From positions 310,001-374,000 of the forward strand of contig JAUCEF010000016.1 of assembly GCA_033558025.1 (NCBI GenBank): 64,000 nucleotides of DNA. Direction: 5' to 3'. Positions within the stretch are counted from its first letter, which is position 1. Each line of letters begins with the position of its first letter. The DNA is from Phytophthora sp. 'mugwort' (Eukaryota; Oomycota; Peronosporomycetes; Peronosporales; Peronosporaceae). Positions 53,725 through 64,000 of the stretch are shown here, one piece after another. The translations under genes and the position numbers were made by a program. Under the pieces are notes generated by a model. The model was given only the letters and a program-made list of their open reading frames with translations. It ran no database searches and had not been told where the DNA came from.

Positions 53725-53979
53725 TAAATTTCTCTATGCTCTATTGACTGTGGCAGACCTCCAAGCGAGCGACATCTACGGAAGCACCGACCACAAGGAT
53801 ACGGGTGAATACGGTGTGCTGTATTACAGAAGCGGCCTGAGTTTGCCTTGGTGATGGAGTGGCGCAAGGTCTACAACTTTACTGATTGCAAGACGTTGGT
53901 GGTAGGCGCTGATGAGGACATTGAGGCTTCCCTCGCGATGCAGATGACGAAGCTCCTTGAGCACAGCGTTAGATCCCGT

Positions 53980-55908
53980 TCACGGTACGTTTCGCGCGCG
54001 GAGGTACACCACGACTTTGCTTGATGCTATCTGTCCAAACTGACGGACATTATCCTTGTAGCTCGGTGACAACTCGTCGAGCGCGTATCCGTCTTCAATG
54101 AAGAGCTTCATGAAGGCCACGAGGTGCTTGGCGTCCGACTTCATGTGCTTGTTAGTACTCAGGCATCCACGCGGAACTGCCGTGTACCACGCAAACCAGG
54201 TGTCGACGAGAGGTATCGTCTTCAATCTACGTCGGCGCTTCACTGGTATGTTTTCATCTTCATCTCTTGGTCGCTTTGCCTGCTCACCGCGGTGTCCTGA
54301 TGTGTTCTCTCCAGTGTTGATTCTTGTAGCTTCTAGCAAGTTGACCCGAGCCTCGAGGCGACAGTTGACCGCGATTAACCTTTCTATCAATGCAGTCTGA
54401 TCGAACGCAACTTTGGCCTTCATGTTTCCTTCCGTCAAGTCGTCCGCGTTGGCGTGAGCGGGATCAGCAGACCTCGTCAGTCGCAGTAACCAAGCAAGCA
54501 GGTTCGACGTGGTCACACCAGAGGCCTTGGCGCAGCGCTGGATCGTTGTCATCGCTGACCCCTGCGCGTTGGACTTCATCAGTGACGGGTAGTGGAGGAT
54601 GATGGTTGCTGTCAGCATGTCTCTCACAGCAGCGCAAACGTTGAAGGCCTTGTTACCCAGCGCATGACTCGAGTTGAAGAGCTTGTGGCTAACCTCCCTA
54701 ATCTGCTCTTGTGTTACCGAGTCGAAGACTTCCAGCGATGGAAGTAGAGGCTTGCTTTGGCGCCATTACGCTCAGTACCTTCGCGACTTGATGGTCTTCT
54801 TTCGGAATATTGAAGACGTAGGCGAAGGCTTTGTTCGTCGTGGTCAAGTTCCAGGCTCCGCGGTCGAAGATCCACTGCGCCATCAACTCTGAGCACGCGT
54901 TGGCATGCTGGGCACCGCCGCGTCGAAACGAATGAGAGGTTAGCGGCTCTTCGACTCCATCGGGTCCAGCGACACGATCGAGCAAGCGGTTGACAAGAGC
55001 ATGAATACTAATCGTCGGCGACGTGTGGACTGTGCTGCTTCTCGTCGACGCCTGAGAAGAACCCAGGGTGCCGGTTTCCTCAAGCAGGTCCAGCGACGGG
55101 ATGGAGTCGTCCGCTCAACGAGAACGTTTTTTCGACTGCACTGGTAAGTGGTTGAGGAGCGCTGCGCACGGCGACGCCTGGGTGATCAAAACCAGCGCGA
55201 GCACCAGCAGCGGACACGTCGCGAAGTCAGCATCGGGGAAGAGCGACAGTGCCTGGTCTTCAGACGTCTTCATGCGAATGAAGCGGATGAAGCATACGCT
55301 GCCAGCACCTATGGAGAGCTGCTGCTGCTTCCGAACGAAGGTCAGGTCCGAAGCGCGGCCAAAGAGGTACCACAAGAGGCATAACAGAGCTACATCTTGG
55401 TAGTCTGACGCACAGCTAGCCGCTGAATACAGATACCTTGTCATCTTCTTGAGATCCTCCTTCGTGCATGCAACCGCCTTTTTGACAAAATCCACCACTT
55501 TCGCGCTTGATGCAGTGCTGCTCAAGCGTGCGCCCCACGCTCAGCAGCTGCTGTGCTACAGTGCCGCCTTCGACAGGATACTCGTCCAGGAGCCAGCACT
55601 TCACCTGGCGGAAATATTGAGCGACGGAGTGGCGCGACAGGTGCTGCCCCCGTGCTCCTGAGTGAAAATGCCAGGTACACGCCAAACTTGTCCATTAGCG
55701 TCACTAGAATACCGCCTGCGCGGCTTGGGTCCGCGACGACCATAGCCCTAACATGATCCATGCTCGTGATCTCGGCGGAGAGGAAGTGCTCGAACGCCTT
55801 CATGGCCGTCGCTCGCGCCCGCTTGGTATTGGCAGACTTCAAGTCGTTCAGGCTCATCGTTATTGGTCGGAGAGGCGGCAAATACGCGAGTGATATGTGG
55901 CACACCAC
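53980..55908 (-). mobile_element. Crypton-type tyrosine recombinase transposon, degraded
   Basis: Read from 55908 on the minus strand. An N-terminal helical domain (SLNDLKSANTKRARATAMKA FEHFL) is followed by LLCLLWYLFGRASDLTFVRK (about 55400-55340), with the first catalytic Arg. A frame-shifted stretch gives IPSLDLLEETGTLGSSQAST and SIHALVNRLLDRVAG. Then LTSHSFRRGGAQHANA (about 54935-54890) gives the HxxR motif, and WIFDRGAW ... TNKAFAYVFN gives the aromatic and catalytic Tyr region. The tail runs through VCAAVRDMLTATIILHYPSL and a basic KRRRRLKTIP region to 53980. Cryptons integrate by tyrosine recombination and lack inverted repeats. At least three frame breaks make it inactive. Confidence 0.8.
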
Positions 55909-57033
55909 ACGTTTGTAGCAAGATACACATATCTGGGCATCAACTCCGACCAGATATGTCGGAATCGCTCTGCTTCCGACTGCAACCTCTATTCGCGTTC
56001 TTATTGGATGAAACTGAAATTTTTAAGCGATTTGACTCGCCAAAAAAAACTTTGAAACTGGTTTTCATTGGCTAAAATGAATCGGAGAATAATCTCATTG
56101 GCTAATATGCACTATACTATGATCAAGTTTGGTCGGAGAGATAATGTTATTCATCCATACCATAAAATATCCGACCACGCATACAACGACGAAAGAGGGG
56201 TTTCGCTATATTAATGTCACCCAGCTATGCGCTCAGCGCAGTCCTAATAACCCTGGCGGCTCGCAGGGCTCGCTGGTGACAGAACCCTAAGACCACTACG
56301 GCTTCTCCTTCGATTGACGGTTGAACAGCGGTTTGTCGCGGGTTTGCACCCGCGTGCTTCGCCCACGGTCTGCAAACTGCAGGCATGCTCGCTTCGCTCG
56401 CGTGTGTGACCTCGATCCCCAGGTTACGACCAGTCAGCGTACTTGAATATCGCATTAAACTTGCTCTGACTATACTTGATATGGCTCCGAAATTATACTG
56501 AAGTGACTTGAACTAAGTGTTCAATGATAAAATACCGGGTGGTATTTAAATCTGTTTTTAGGTCAGATTCACTGGAATGTGTAATTTACATTAGGACTTT
56601 TAGATCAGTTTAGATCGGTACTAGGTACGCATAATCTACTACCTTGATTCTGGTACCCCATTGTATGTGACGGTCTTGGCGAAACGTAAAAGGTGGATTT
56701 GGCTCTCGTGGCCCAATAGTATTGATAGGATGCTGACTTAAGTGGACGCAACGTGGGGCAATTAAGTGATGGACATGGATGGAGGGTGGCCGGGAGGGAG
56801 ATTTTCTTTTTCTGATACTTCAGCGGTAGAGTCACCAGCGAAAAGAATATCATATTTGGTAGCTCGCATTCGGTGCGCACTCCAGCATTTATTCTCAGTA
56901 CAGATTAGCTAGGCATGCTAAGTAAGCACCTCCTTTGGTTTGATATGTCTGCCAGCCATTCTAGCTGGTTCCCAGCTCCAATGCGACCCCCTCAGCAAGA
57001 AAGACCGCGCCCCACCCGTTCGTCAACCAAGCG
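55909..57033. other. Unassigned stretch
   Basis: About 1.1 kb. A 10-bp hairpin (ACATATCTGG, 55927-55936, with its complement at 55950-55959) lies just upstream of the Crypton. A palindromic-looking GCTCGCTTCGCTCGCG lies near 56388-56403. No gene is seen. Confidence 0.4.
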
Positions 57034-57570
57034 TTGTTGAACGCCACCACGAGTCTGGATGAGACAGAAGCGTGCTTAATGTTGTTAGGAGCCAAGCAAG
57101 TACGTACGGAGTGTTACTTGCGACAGCTTCGAATCGTGACAAAAGGTGTTGATTGCAACGATCACAAGCTGGGATATTGCACTGCTAATGGAACAGAAAC
57201 CTGCGTTTGCCGAAATGCAAAGTTTTGGACTGGAGGATGGACCAGCCAAGGCCACAACGACTGCAGGAAACAAACGGCGACCGCGCCATTGCATGATACG
57301 GCTTCTAACGTCATCTTTTCAGAAGCCTTTGCTCACAGAGCACAGGAGGTCGATTGCAAACCTACTCGGATGGTGTTAGGCACGAACCAAACTCAAGGTA
57401 GTTGGACCGACTTTCATGCCGCTTACCTGAGTACCCGTGAAGATTTCGGCAAGCATATCTCAGGTTTGCCCGTTGTTTTTAAGTGCGGTCCTAGTACTAT
57501 CGTTTCTCAATATGCTGCAAAGCTTCGTGAGATGTTTTTATCACACACCGTCAGCGTGTGCAACTACTAA
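57034..57570 (+). CDS. Open reading frame of unknown function, Cys-rich middle
   Basis: A 178-codon frame without membrane segments or signal peptide. The middle has DHKLGYCTANGTETCVCRNA KFW and HNDCRK, with several Cys. Another overlapping frame (57146-57379) is equally open, so coding status is doubtful. I do not recognise any family. It may be a fragment of a decayed gene. Confidence 0.25.
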   Translation: MLNATTSLDETEACLMLLGAKQVRTECYLRQLRIVTKGVDCNDHKLGYCTANGTETCVCRNAKFWTGGWTSQGHNDCRKQTATAPLHDTASNVIFSEAFAHRAQEVDCKPTRMVLGTNQTQGSWTDFHAAYLSTREDFGKHISGLPVVFKCGPSTIVSQYAAKLREMFLSHTVSVCNY

Positions 57571-57699
57571 CAGCTCCGTTGAGCAGTACAACAAGGTGAC
57601 CAGACGGGACTATACTCTCCTCTCGCACGAATCTAGGTCTTCTCTTACGACTGTTGTGTGGCTGCTCAGATGAGACCGCCATTTGCGACCATTTCAGAC

Positions 57700-58779
57700 A
57701 ACGCTTAAACTGAAGAAGCTAGACCCGAGAGCTACCCAGATGATGCGCGGATGGCCTACTAGTCGAGGTTGATCATCATACAACCGCACTTTCTTATCTT
57801 GTCGGGCTGCAGCGCGGGGCGACTGTACGTGTTTTTCGGCGCCTCCTCCCCGGGTCTGCGATCAGAAGAATGTTTGGGCTATGACAGCACAAATGGGGAC
57901 TAACTAATCAAGAATGAAAGTCCAAAATTAACCTCCAGGGACTGGAAAGTTGAGGTAGATCTTCGATGTTATCCGTGCAATTATCACCAAAACCTATTTT
58001 TTGGGTTATGCGTCCACTTGCAATGCAGCAACGACAATTTGTGGGTCCCAATAGCAAGCGCATGATGGCAAACAGAAGCATTATACGTGGAAGGCAGATC
58101 GTAGGACGTTCAAGCAGGTCCATCTCTGGCGTATCGATATCGAAAATAACATCTAAAAGCACCCCCCCTCCCACCCCATCGCAAATACGTAGTATTCTAA
58201 CGCAACACATAGCTCATTTTGTTCCCCTTGTTTCATGATTTCGGTCGGTTCCACGGATTTTCAAAATGCTAAAACATCGACGCGGCTAAACATTTTCTTT
58301 TTATGCCTCGTCCGACATTACTCCGCCTCTTGGTGGCTTTCAGTAACAACCTAAACAGCATCGAAGTAGTCCTTCCGATGCACGATCCGCGAGGTTTCAA
58401 AAAATCGATGGGTTGGTATCAGTAGGGGCGATTTTGGATCCCCTTGCTCACTTGATTTTGCTCATAGTGTATACACACATCCGCCTCATCTCGATTGTTG
58501 CTCTACGAGCCAGCTTCATGGAAGTCGATGTGCGCATGGAGCGCAAGCTTTGCCTCGATTTCGCCAAGCGCAAGGTGAATCGCCAATTGCCTCCTCACTT
58601 CCGCCGTCGTCCACACGGGCCCACCTATAATTTTCCCGCGATCGAGCGCTGTAGACCTCCTCAAACTTGGCTAAGTGGCTGCAGCAGCTCAGCGGCTGAT
58701 CCTCTAACTCCCCGACCTATTGTCGGGAAGCGCGAGGCGACCGACGCCGCGGGAATGCCGAGCGCGTCCGATCGTGTCA
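57700..58779. other. Unassigned stretch, possibly the Gypsy 3' side
   Basis: About 1.1 kb downstream of the Gypsy integrase. Frames on both strands (57908-58238) lack motifs. It may contain the 3' LTR, but no direct-repeat partner was found by eye at 63-64 kb. Confidence 0.35.
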
Positions 58780-58780
58780 A

Positions 58781-60660
58781 TCAAAACGTTGACGACGTCT
58801 GGTAATTCGTGCCGGAGGGGTACCTCAAACTCCCAACAGTTTGCCGATGAGGATACCCACGCCACTTCACCCGATACGGGTTATGGTCTTGGCGGCGGCG
58901 TCGCTTCAAGATGCTCCACGTGGAAGTGGCGGTCTCCCTGCTCGTCGAGCAACGCAGGAGGTGGCCGAGCCTACGCCAGATGAGCACACTGTGCGTCGGG
59001 AGGAGTTGGAACGAACACAGGACTCCGTGAGTCGTCTGCACGGCAAGATGGAGCTGTTCCGCCGGTACTTAGGGCGGACGGGCAGCCTATGGGCCATTGT
59101 CGACTATGATTGATGATTCTTGGCAGCGTGTGGATTGGGTTGAAAACCCGGAGTCGAGTATGCAGCAATTGCTGTACCTCGAGTGCAGTCAGGCGAGACT
59201 GGAAAGGCAACTGGGCATGCTGCTGAGGCTCCAACCCAACCCCGTGACTACGCCACCTGCGCCTCCGAGGCGCTAGCGCCTTTGTGTCCATCTGCTCCGA
59301 GTCCCGGTGTGGCTTGAACAAGCCCACGTAAAACACGGGATGTGTGCGCATCTTCTTCGGAAACTTAAGCGTATACGCTATACACTTCTTGGCCACGACC
59401 GTGAACGGCCCGATGAAACGCGGACGCAATTTCGTCTTGAAGACCGCAGAAACGGCAGGGTTTTAGCATTTAATAAAACTCGGTCAAACTACCTCAAAGC
59501 TTGCCATATTGCCTCAGCCCCTGGCATCCGCCTGTTCCATTCGTTTGTTTTGGTGCTGAGCCATAGCGTCATGCATATGTCATAGGCCATTCAAACACGT
59601 GGACAGAAACTCGTCAACCTGTTTCCGAACAGTGATAGGGCTGATATCAGCAAGCCGATCGACTATCCCCCCACCAAGCACAGAACCACGTAGTGGTAGC
59701 GTCAACGGGAAGCGCGGTTGTGTGAAGCCATTCACGTAGAACGGTGTGTATTCGGTGGAGGCATGCACGGCATTCTTCAATGCAAACTCCACTAGCGGAA
59801 GCATTGCGCTCCAACGCTTCGACGTTTCAGCGCATATACTACGAAGCATATCTTGCACACGCGATTCACGCGTCCTGTTTGACCGTCGGTCTGCGGATGA
59901 TCCGCCGTGGACATGTCCAGCTTAGTGTCAATGGACAGATGCCTGAAACCTCCCAGTGAAGCGGTGTATCGATTCGAGACAATCGATGCGGGCAGCCAAT
60001 GTAGGTGGAATCTCCTTCGAAAAACGGCTTCGCTTTACCCTTACTATCAATGGTATCCGGCACCGCCGCTAGGTAAGCTATCTTGATCAATCGACCCACA
60101 TAGATCATGATGCCCGTGTTGCCGCCCGTGTCCTTCGGAAGGCCAACCACAAAGTCCAAAATCATGGACTCCCCACACCCAGAGGGAACACGCAAACTTG
60201 ACTACGGCGCGACCGGATGTGGTGAGGGCTTCACCCACTGACACGTTGCACACGTATGTGCTCTCTCATTTGTACAGTTTGAGCCACCAGTAGTACATGC
60301 TCACAGAGATCTAGGCCTTCTTCACGATCGAGGCGGCCATTAAGTGACGTATCATGTGCCTCATAGAGGATGCGATACTTCAAATCCTTATCATGAAGGA
60401 CCACCACACGTGGAGTGTCTGCAGTACCAGTGCTATAATACAGCAGGCCGTCATCGGCGGAATATCGATGCAGCCTCGCAAGCGCGTCGGCAGTTTAATG
60501 TCCGGTCTTGAAACGCCTTGCTCCCAAGAACACGTAGGAGAGCTACACCCGTGTCATCTCGCGCATACGCAGCGCGGATCCAATTCGGCAATGGCGAGGT
60601 TACCGTCGTGATATGAGAAAGTTAATAGTCCTGTCGACATGACAAAGGACGAGTAAGCCG
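58781..60660 (-). pseudogene. Gypsy integrase with C-terminal chromodomain
   Basis: From 60660 down: RPLSCRQDY (recalling the end of RNase H, DALSRRPDY), IRAAYARDD, GTADTPRVVVLHDKDLKYRI LYEAHDT with the zinc-binding His region, CATCQWVKP, then SMILDFVVGLPKDTGGNTGI (about 60160-60110) with the first catalytic Asp, and VQDMLRSICAETSKRWSAML PLVEFALKNAVHASTEYTPF (59858-59740). RPRFIGPFTVVAKK ... LKFPKKMRTHPVFYVGLFKP H (59426-59320) is the C-terminal domain. YRVKWRGYPHRQ (about 58875-58840) is a chromodomain, which may guide insertion to marked chromatin. Several frameshifts are present. Confidence 0.8.
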
Positions 60661-61097
60661 AGGTCGGATGTGGTGAATTGCATTGACCATCTACGAGCGG
60701 TGCTCAAGTGCATGCGCACTAGCAAGCTGTACCTTCAAGGCATCACCGAACACAACACTGGACATATCGTTCAGTTCTAACAGAGCGTCTACCGCGAGTA
60801 CAGCTTCGAGGCCTATATCCCCATCGGCTTCGCTGGTCACTCCATTCACGAGGGTGTATAGCTGATCGATACCGTCATCCACTCGAGACACATCGTGTGT
60901 CAGGACGCTTTTCGTCTCGCAGTCGTCATGCGGCGTCATTGTCGCCTCCTCGCTGAAACCGTACGCCTCATAGAGGCTAACAAATTCGCACGATTTGTGT
61001 CGCCAGGTATATCCACCTATTGCTGCTTCAAAGGATCTTTCCTGTCAGTATCGGCATCCGACCAAGAATTGCATGAGACGCAGTCTCCGCCCAGTGG

Positions 61098-61300
61098 GTT
61101 ATGTGCCACTCCACACGTATCTTCAGGGTCTAGCCTGTGATGCCTCGGCACGCAGCAGGTCATCGCTGTCCTGGTGTCCACCGCTAAACGTATTACGTAC
61201 CTCTCCACGCGTATCGCCAGGGCTACGCCCAAGATGCCTCGACATGCTGTCAGCCACGCTATTGATGACATGCAGCGATCAGTCTTTATCGCGACGAGCC
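61098..61300. repeat. Degenerate ~95-bp tandem repeat in the Gypsy linker
   Basis: Two similar units: TGCCACTCCACACGTATCTT ... GATGCCTCGGCACGC and TACCTCTCCACGCGTATCGC ... GATGCCTCGACATGC. They lie between protease and integrase. Confidence 0.5.
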
Positions 61301-61499
61301 CAGCTCAGCGAATTACGTGCCAGCCACGTTCAGCCTACGAGCAGTGTCGGGACTCGCGCCCACGACGCCGTCCGTGTCCATTAACTTAGGCACTCCAATG
61401 TCCAGCACATGGACCGACTCGGTCCAGTGGTCGCGGCAATAACACTTTTGCTTCCTAGCAGACGTGGGTCCTCGACTCGCCAACGCTCTAGTAGGAGGC

Positions 61500-61900
61500 A
61501 AGCGATTAGCGCCTAACGTATCAGACCTCCAACCAACCGTGACTAATGCCGATCGAGCCATGCCACGCCCCCGATAAGATTGTATCTTAAATCCAGCTCA
61601 TGGACAGACAGCGTTCGACGCTATCGAAGTTCAGCAACTTCACGCCCAGAATCACGGGAGTCTTGGGTATCATGACACGGGGCCCCGTCGCGTGACGGAC
61701 AGTGATTATGTCGCTCGTACGGGCTATCAACCCCTCATCATACTGTTGACTTTCTTCCATCGTGGAGGGCCGAGGGTATTGCCCCACGAGCCAGAATCGA
61801 GAAGGATCGTTCATCGCTTGTTAAAGCCCTTCACGGTCGCGTCAACCGCCAGCAAGCCCGGCTTGCATACCGTCCCGTGTTAGAGATCACGGTGTTCTCC
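61500..61900 (-). pseudogene. Gypsy aspartic protease region
   Basis: Minus-strand pieces ILLDSGSWGNTL (the DSG active site), VRHATGPRVMIPKTPVILGV KLLNFDSVERC and LDLRYNLIGGVAWLDRH follow the protease of oomycete Gypsy elements (D-S-G, then ..DLILGM.WL..H). A downstream linker reads RSDTLGANRLPPTRALASRG. Confidence 0.65.
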
Positions 61901-61999
61901 GGGCTAATCCCTGCTGACCTCCCTCCTAAGGCCCAGCCAAACTTAGTTCTTTCCCAGCAAGCAGACCCGCACCTAATGGGTTTTGGTGCTTTCCCGCCT

Positions 62000-62976
62000 C
62001 GAGCCAGACTTCTGCTCGGAAGCAAAGCTTCGGCTCCGAGGAGCCTGAAACTTCTTACGCAGGGCACCCGGATGCAGGTGGTTGGTATTCCACACACGTA
62101 CCATCGACGGATGCCGATGTACTGCTCAGCACCAGCAAATCGGCTTCTCTTTCTTCAGCATGGCCCGGTCCATCGGCTTGGTGTCATTGGATGAGCTGGA
62201 GGCTCCTGGCAAGCTGGCTTTGGAAACGCTCCAACCATGTCGCGCATACTTAAGGTTAAACCCGGCGTTCAACGCCACGTTCGCGGCCTCCTCAAAGAGG
62301 TAGGGTGAACACGAAAGACTTCCGTCCTGGCAACGCCGGTGCGAAGATCTTCCATGAAGATGGTCGTGGTACCGCCTGAGGGGGGGTCTGCCGTCATACC
62401 AGCGATGAGAGTTCGCAACTCCTGGACGATTTCACCAATTCCTTCTTACCATGCGGGTAGAGAGAAAGCGTGGCCGCACGCGATATGCCTGGTTAGGCGG
62501 CGAGACCACACTCTAGAACTGGAATTTTCACTGACCACAAAAAGGGAAAGCAGCGTCCACGGACGTATCACACGTCAGTGCCTACTCTCGCGCTCGGCCA
62601 CCGAGTTCTGCAATAGATGGGCGATACGTGCTACTGCTCGCATTGGGCGTGGCGGACGCCATCTCGATTTATCTGACAAAGATCAGGAGATGTATCCATC
62701 TTTTTCGTCAACGGTCTCGACGCTCACCCTGAGCGGCTTAGCTCTGCGAGGTCCATCCGATGACGGCCTGGGCGTCGCAGACGCCGTGGCCTCGGTCAAC
62801 GTCTGTTGGGTGTGCTCCGACAGAGCATTCTAATAGTTAGCGAATGCATTCATAGCTGCATTCACAACGTCGGTACTTTGCGAAGCAAGACGAGCCACAC
62901 TTTCGGGATCACCAAAGGGTATCAGTTTTTTTAAGCCCGTCCTCTTGGTTCGAGGTAAGTAGGCGAATTGTCCCAT
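62000..62976 (-). pseudogene. Gypsy gag
   Basis: Starts at an ATG at 62976, MGQFAYLPRTKRTGLKKLIP, with ESVARLASQSTDVVNAAMNA after it. Further on, IGEIVQELRTLIAGMTADPP and IFMEDLRTGVARTEVFRVHP match the conserved gag region (..VQELRTLIA.M......TIFMDGLRTGVARTEVFR). A damaged Cys-rich zinc knuckle-like part (PICWC ... CGIPTTC) lies near 62090-62150. Several stops are present. Confidence 0.7.
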
Positions 62977-64000
62977 CCTCACAGAGGGACAGCTGTAAGA
63001 CTCAGGTGTAGGATTGAGTGCAATGCTATCAAGTCCAGTGGGGCTGCCGTCGCTTTAGCATCAGAGTAAGCTTTAGATTCTGGGAGCCACTTGTTTAAAA
63101 TACTTAACCTTAGGCTCTATATAAGAACCAAGACGAAACCGCAATATAACTACTTACGGACTCCAAGAACGATCACTCGGCGCCTCAAAGACCAGAAAAT
63201 TTTCGGCTAGCACTTGTGATGTTTGTGCTTCTCTGACGTACGTGGAGAACACGCTATTCACGTCGCCACGTCGATGTAGACCATGAAATTGAGATGCTGC
63301 TGAATGAAAACGTGTTTCAGTGGGCATTCCGAATATCTGCAGTGAGGTTTTCGCGCTTGTTGGGGCTATTAACACCTCGAAATGTGGAAGTTGACCAGCA
63401 ACATTCCGCCAACTGAAGTGGAGTGGCTCCGATATCTCCTGCAATAATGCTCATGACTACACTCCGCTATCTGGCAGGGAGCTGCCAGGTTAAGGATGTC
63501 GCCAGAGTATTGGGGTATATGCCAAGCGATCCTGTCGCTGATGAGAGCCGTAGCTATATGCGAGATTGTATTGTTCAGTAACTTCGCTCCAAAAACGCAT
63601 GGTGGCCTAATTTCAAAACAATCCGCTACCGAGTGTAGATTACAACAAGTATCACCACTAGGTTTTATTTCAACTTTTTGCCTTACCAAAACAACACAGA
63701 TACATTCCTATTGTTTATCAGCGCCTTTTCCTTTGCTCGAATATGTGCAATGTCATCGTTTACTTTAATAAGATCGTCGGCTGTGTAGATGTTCCCAAAT
63801 GCATTGAGAAAACAAAATGCACTCGCGCTGAGAGCTCAATGTAGACACTAACTGCGCGAAACGACAGTCCATTTCAAGAGCCTATGGCGAAGCGTTGTGG
63901 AACTTGAGAGTTGCCAGAATTTTTGCCGCTGCATCAGAGTCCGCCTTGTTCGAGCTCTTGTTAGTCCGATGTTTCTTGGATCGCTAGCTTTCTTCACCAT
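62977..64000. other. Upstream of the Gypsy element, no gene recognised
   Basis: About 1 kb. Minus-strand frames at 63154-63689 are open; one frame reads IIAGDIGATPLQLAECC, faintly like an ankyrin repeat. The 5' LTR may lie here. The evidence is too thin for a call. Confidence 0.3.

Larger units (their letters stand above)
58780..62976 (-). mobile_element. Ty3/Gypsy chromovirus-like retrotransposon lacking reverse transcriptase
   Basis: On the minus strand, gag, protease, a linker, integrase and a chromodomain follow each other. Between the linker (ending at about 60691) and the integrase part (starting at about 60660) the reverse transcriptase and most of RNase H are missing, although the order on each side is normal. 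Many stops and frame changes are present. LTRs were not identified. Confidence 0.8.

Noticed and set aside
58413..58805. 130-codon plus-strand frame downstream of the Gypsy element
   Set aside because: No motif recognised, and it overlaps the chromodomain end on the other strand.
1..64000. RXLR or Crinkler effector genes
   Set aside because: I looked for a signal peptide followed by RXLR or LFLAK-type motifs in the listed frames and saw no convincing candidate.
1..64000. CRISPR array or prokaryotic defence system
   Set aside because: No regularly spaced repeats; gene structure and promoters are eukaryotic.

Overview
The window looks like nuclear DNA of an oomycete, most likely a Phytophthora or close relative with a repeat-rich genome. 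Four things support this. (1) Two full-length PDR-type ABC transporters and an amino-acid transporter have long intronless reading frames. (2) Oomycete-type initiator elements, close to the published consensus GCTCATTYBNCAWTTT, lie 25-90 bp upstream of several start codons. (3) A bZIP-like protein is of a kind seen in oomycetes. (4) The mix of decayed transposons (Crypton, piggyBac, pogo, Merlin, copia, chromodomain Gypsy, Helitron) is typical of these genomes. All assignments come from reading translations and motifs by eye; no database search was run.

Layout. Positions 1-1546 hold a broken pogo-type transposase. 1951-3513 encodes an AAAP/SLC38-like amino-acid transporter (+). From 3.6 to 17.4 kb is a PDR (ABCG) transporter cluster on the minus strand. 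It has two intact genes (6189-10502 and 12349-16710), a relic of the 3' end of another copy at each side (3740-3814 and 17184-17370), and a further N-terminal relic at about 34.8-34.96 kb. The two intact genes share a tract of 475 bp that appears identical in nucleotide-binding domain 2, inside otherwise diverged sequence, which points to recent gene conversion.

From 17.4 to 34.4 kb is a transposon graveyard: a Ulp1-type protease relic, two pogo-like DDE transposase relics, a piggyBac-like transposase with an N-terminal exon, a Merlin/ISXO2-like transposase, a hAT-like fragment, and an 844-bp element bounded by 19-bp perfect inverted repeats. A small gene at 35220-36005 (-) encodes a bZIP-like regulator. 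A relic at about 37.05-37.39 kb is a decayed paralogue of the intact GPI-anchored cysteine-rich secreted protein at 44639-45910 (-). A pogo N-terminal fragment, a tRNA-derived SINE-like repeat and a decayed Ty1/copia element (39.8-44.36 kb) lie between them. 46356-47108 (-) is triosephosphate isomerase, a clear housekeeping gene.

From 49.7 kb to the end the window is again mobile DNA: the C-terminal helicase part of a Helitron, a tRNA-like sequence, a Crypton (tyrosine-recombinase transposon) and a Ty3/Gypsy chromovirus-like element that appears to have lost its reverse transcriptase. The intact genes are thus small islands (1.9-3.5, 6.2-16.7, 35.2-36.0 and 44.6-47.1 kb) in repeat DNA. They do not form an operon or a shared pathway. 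Three of the six are membrane transporters and one is a predicted GPI-anchored surface protein. I found no CRISPR array, rRNA gene or RXLR-type effector.
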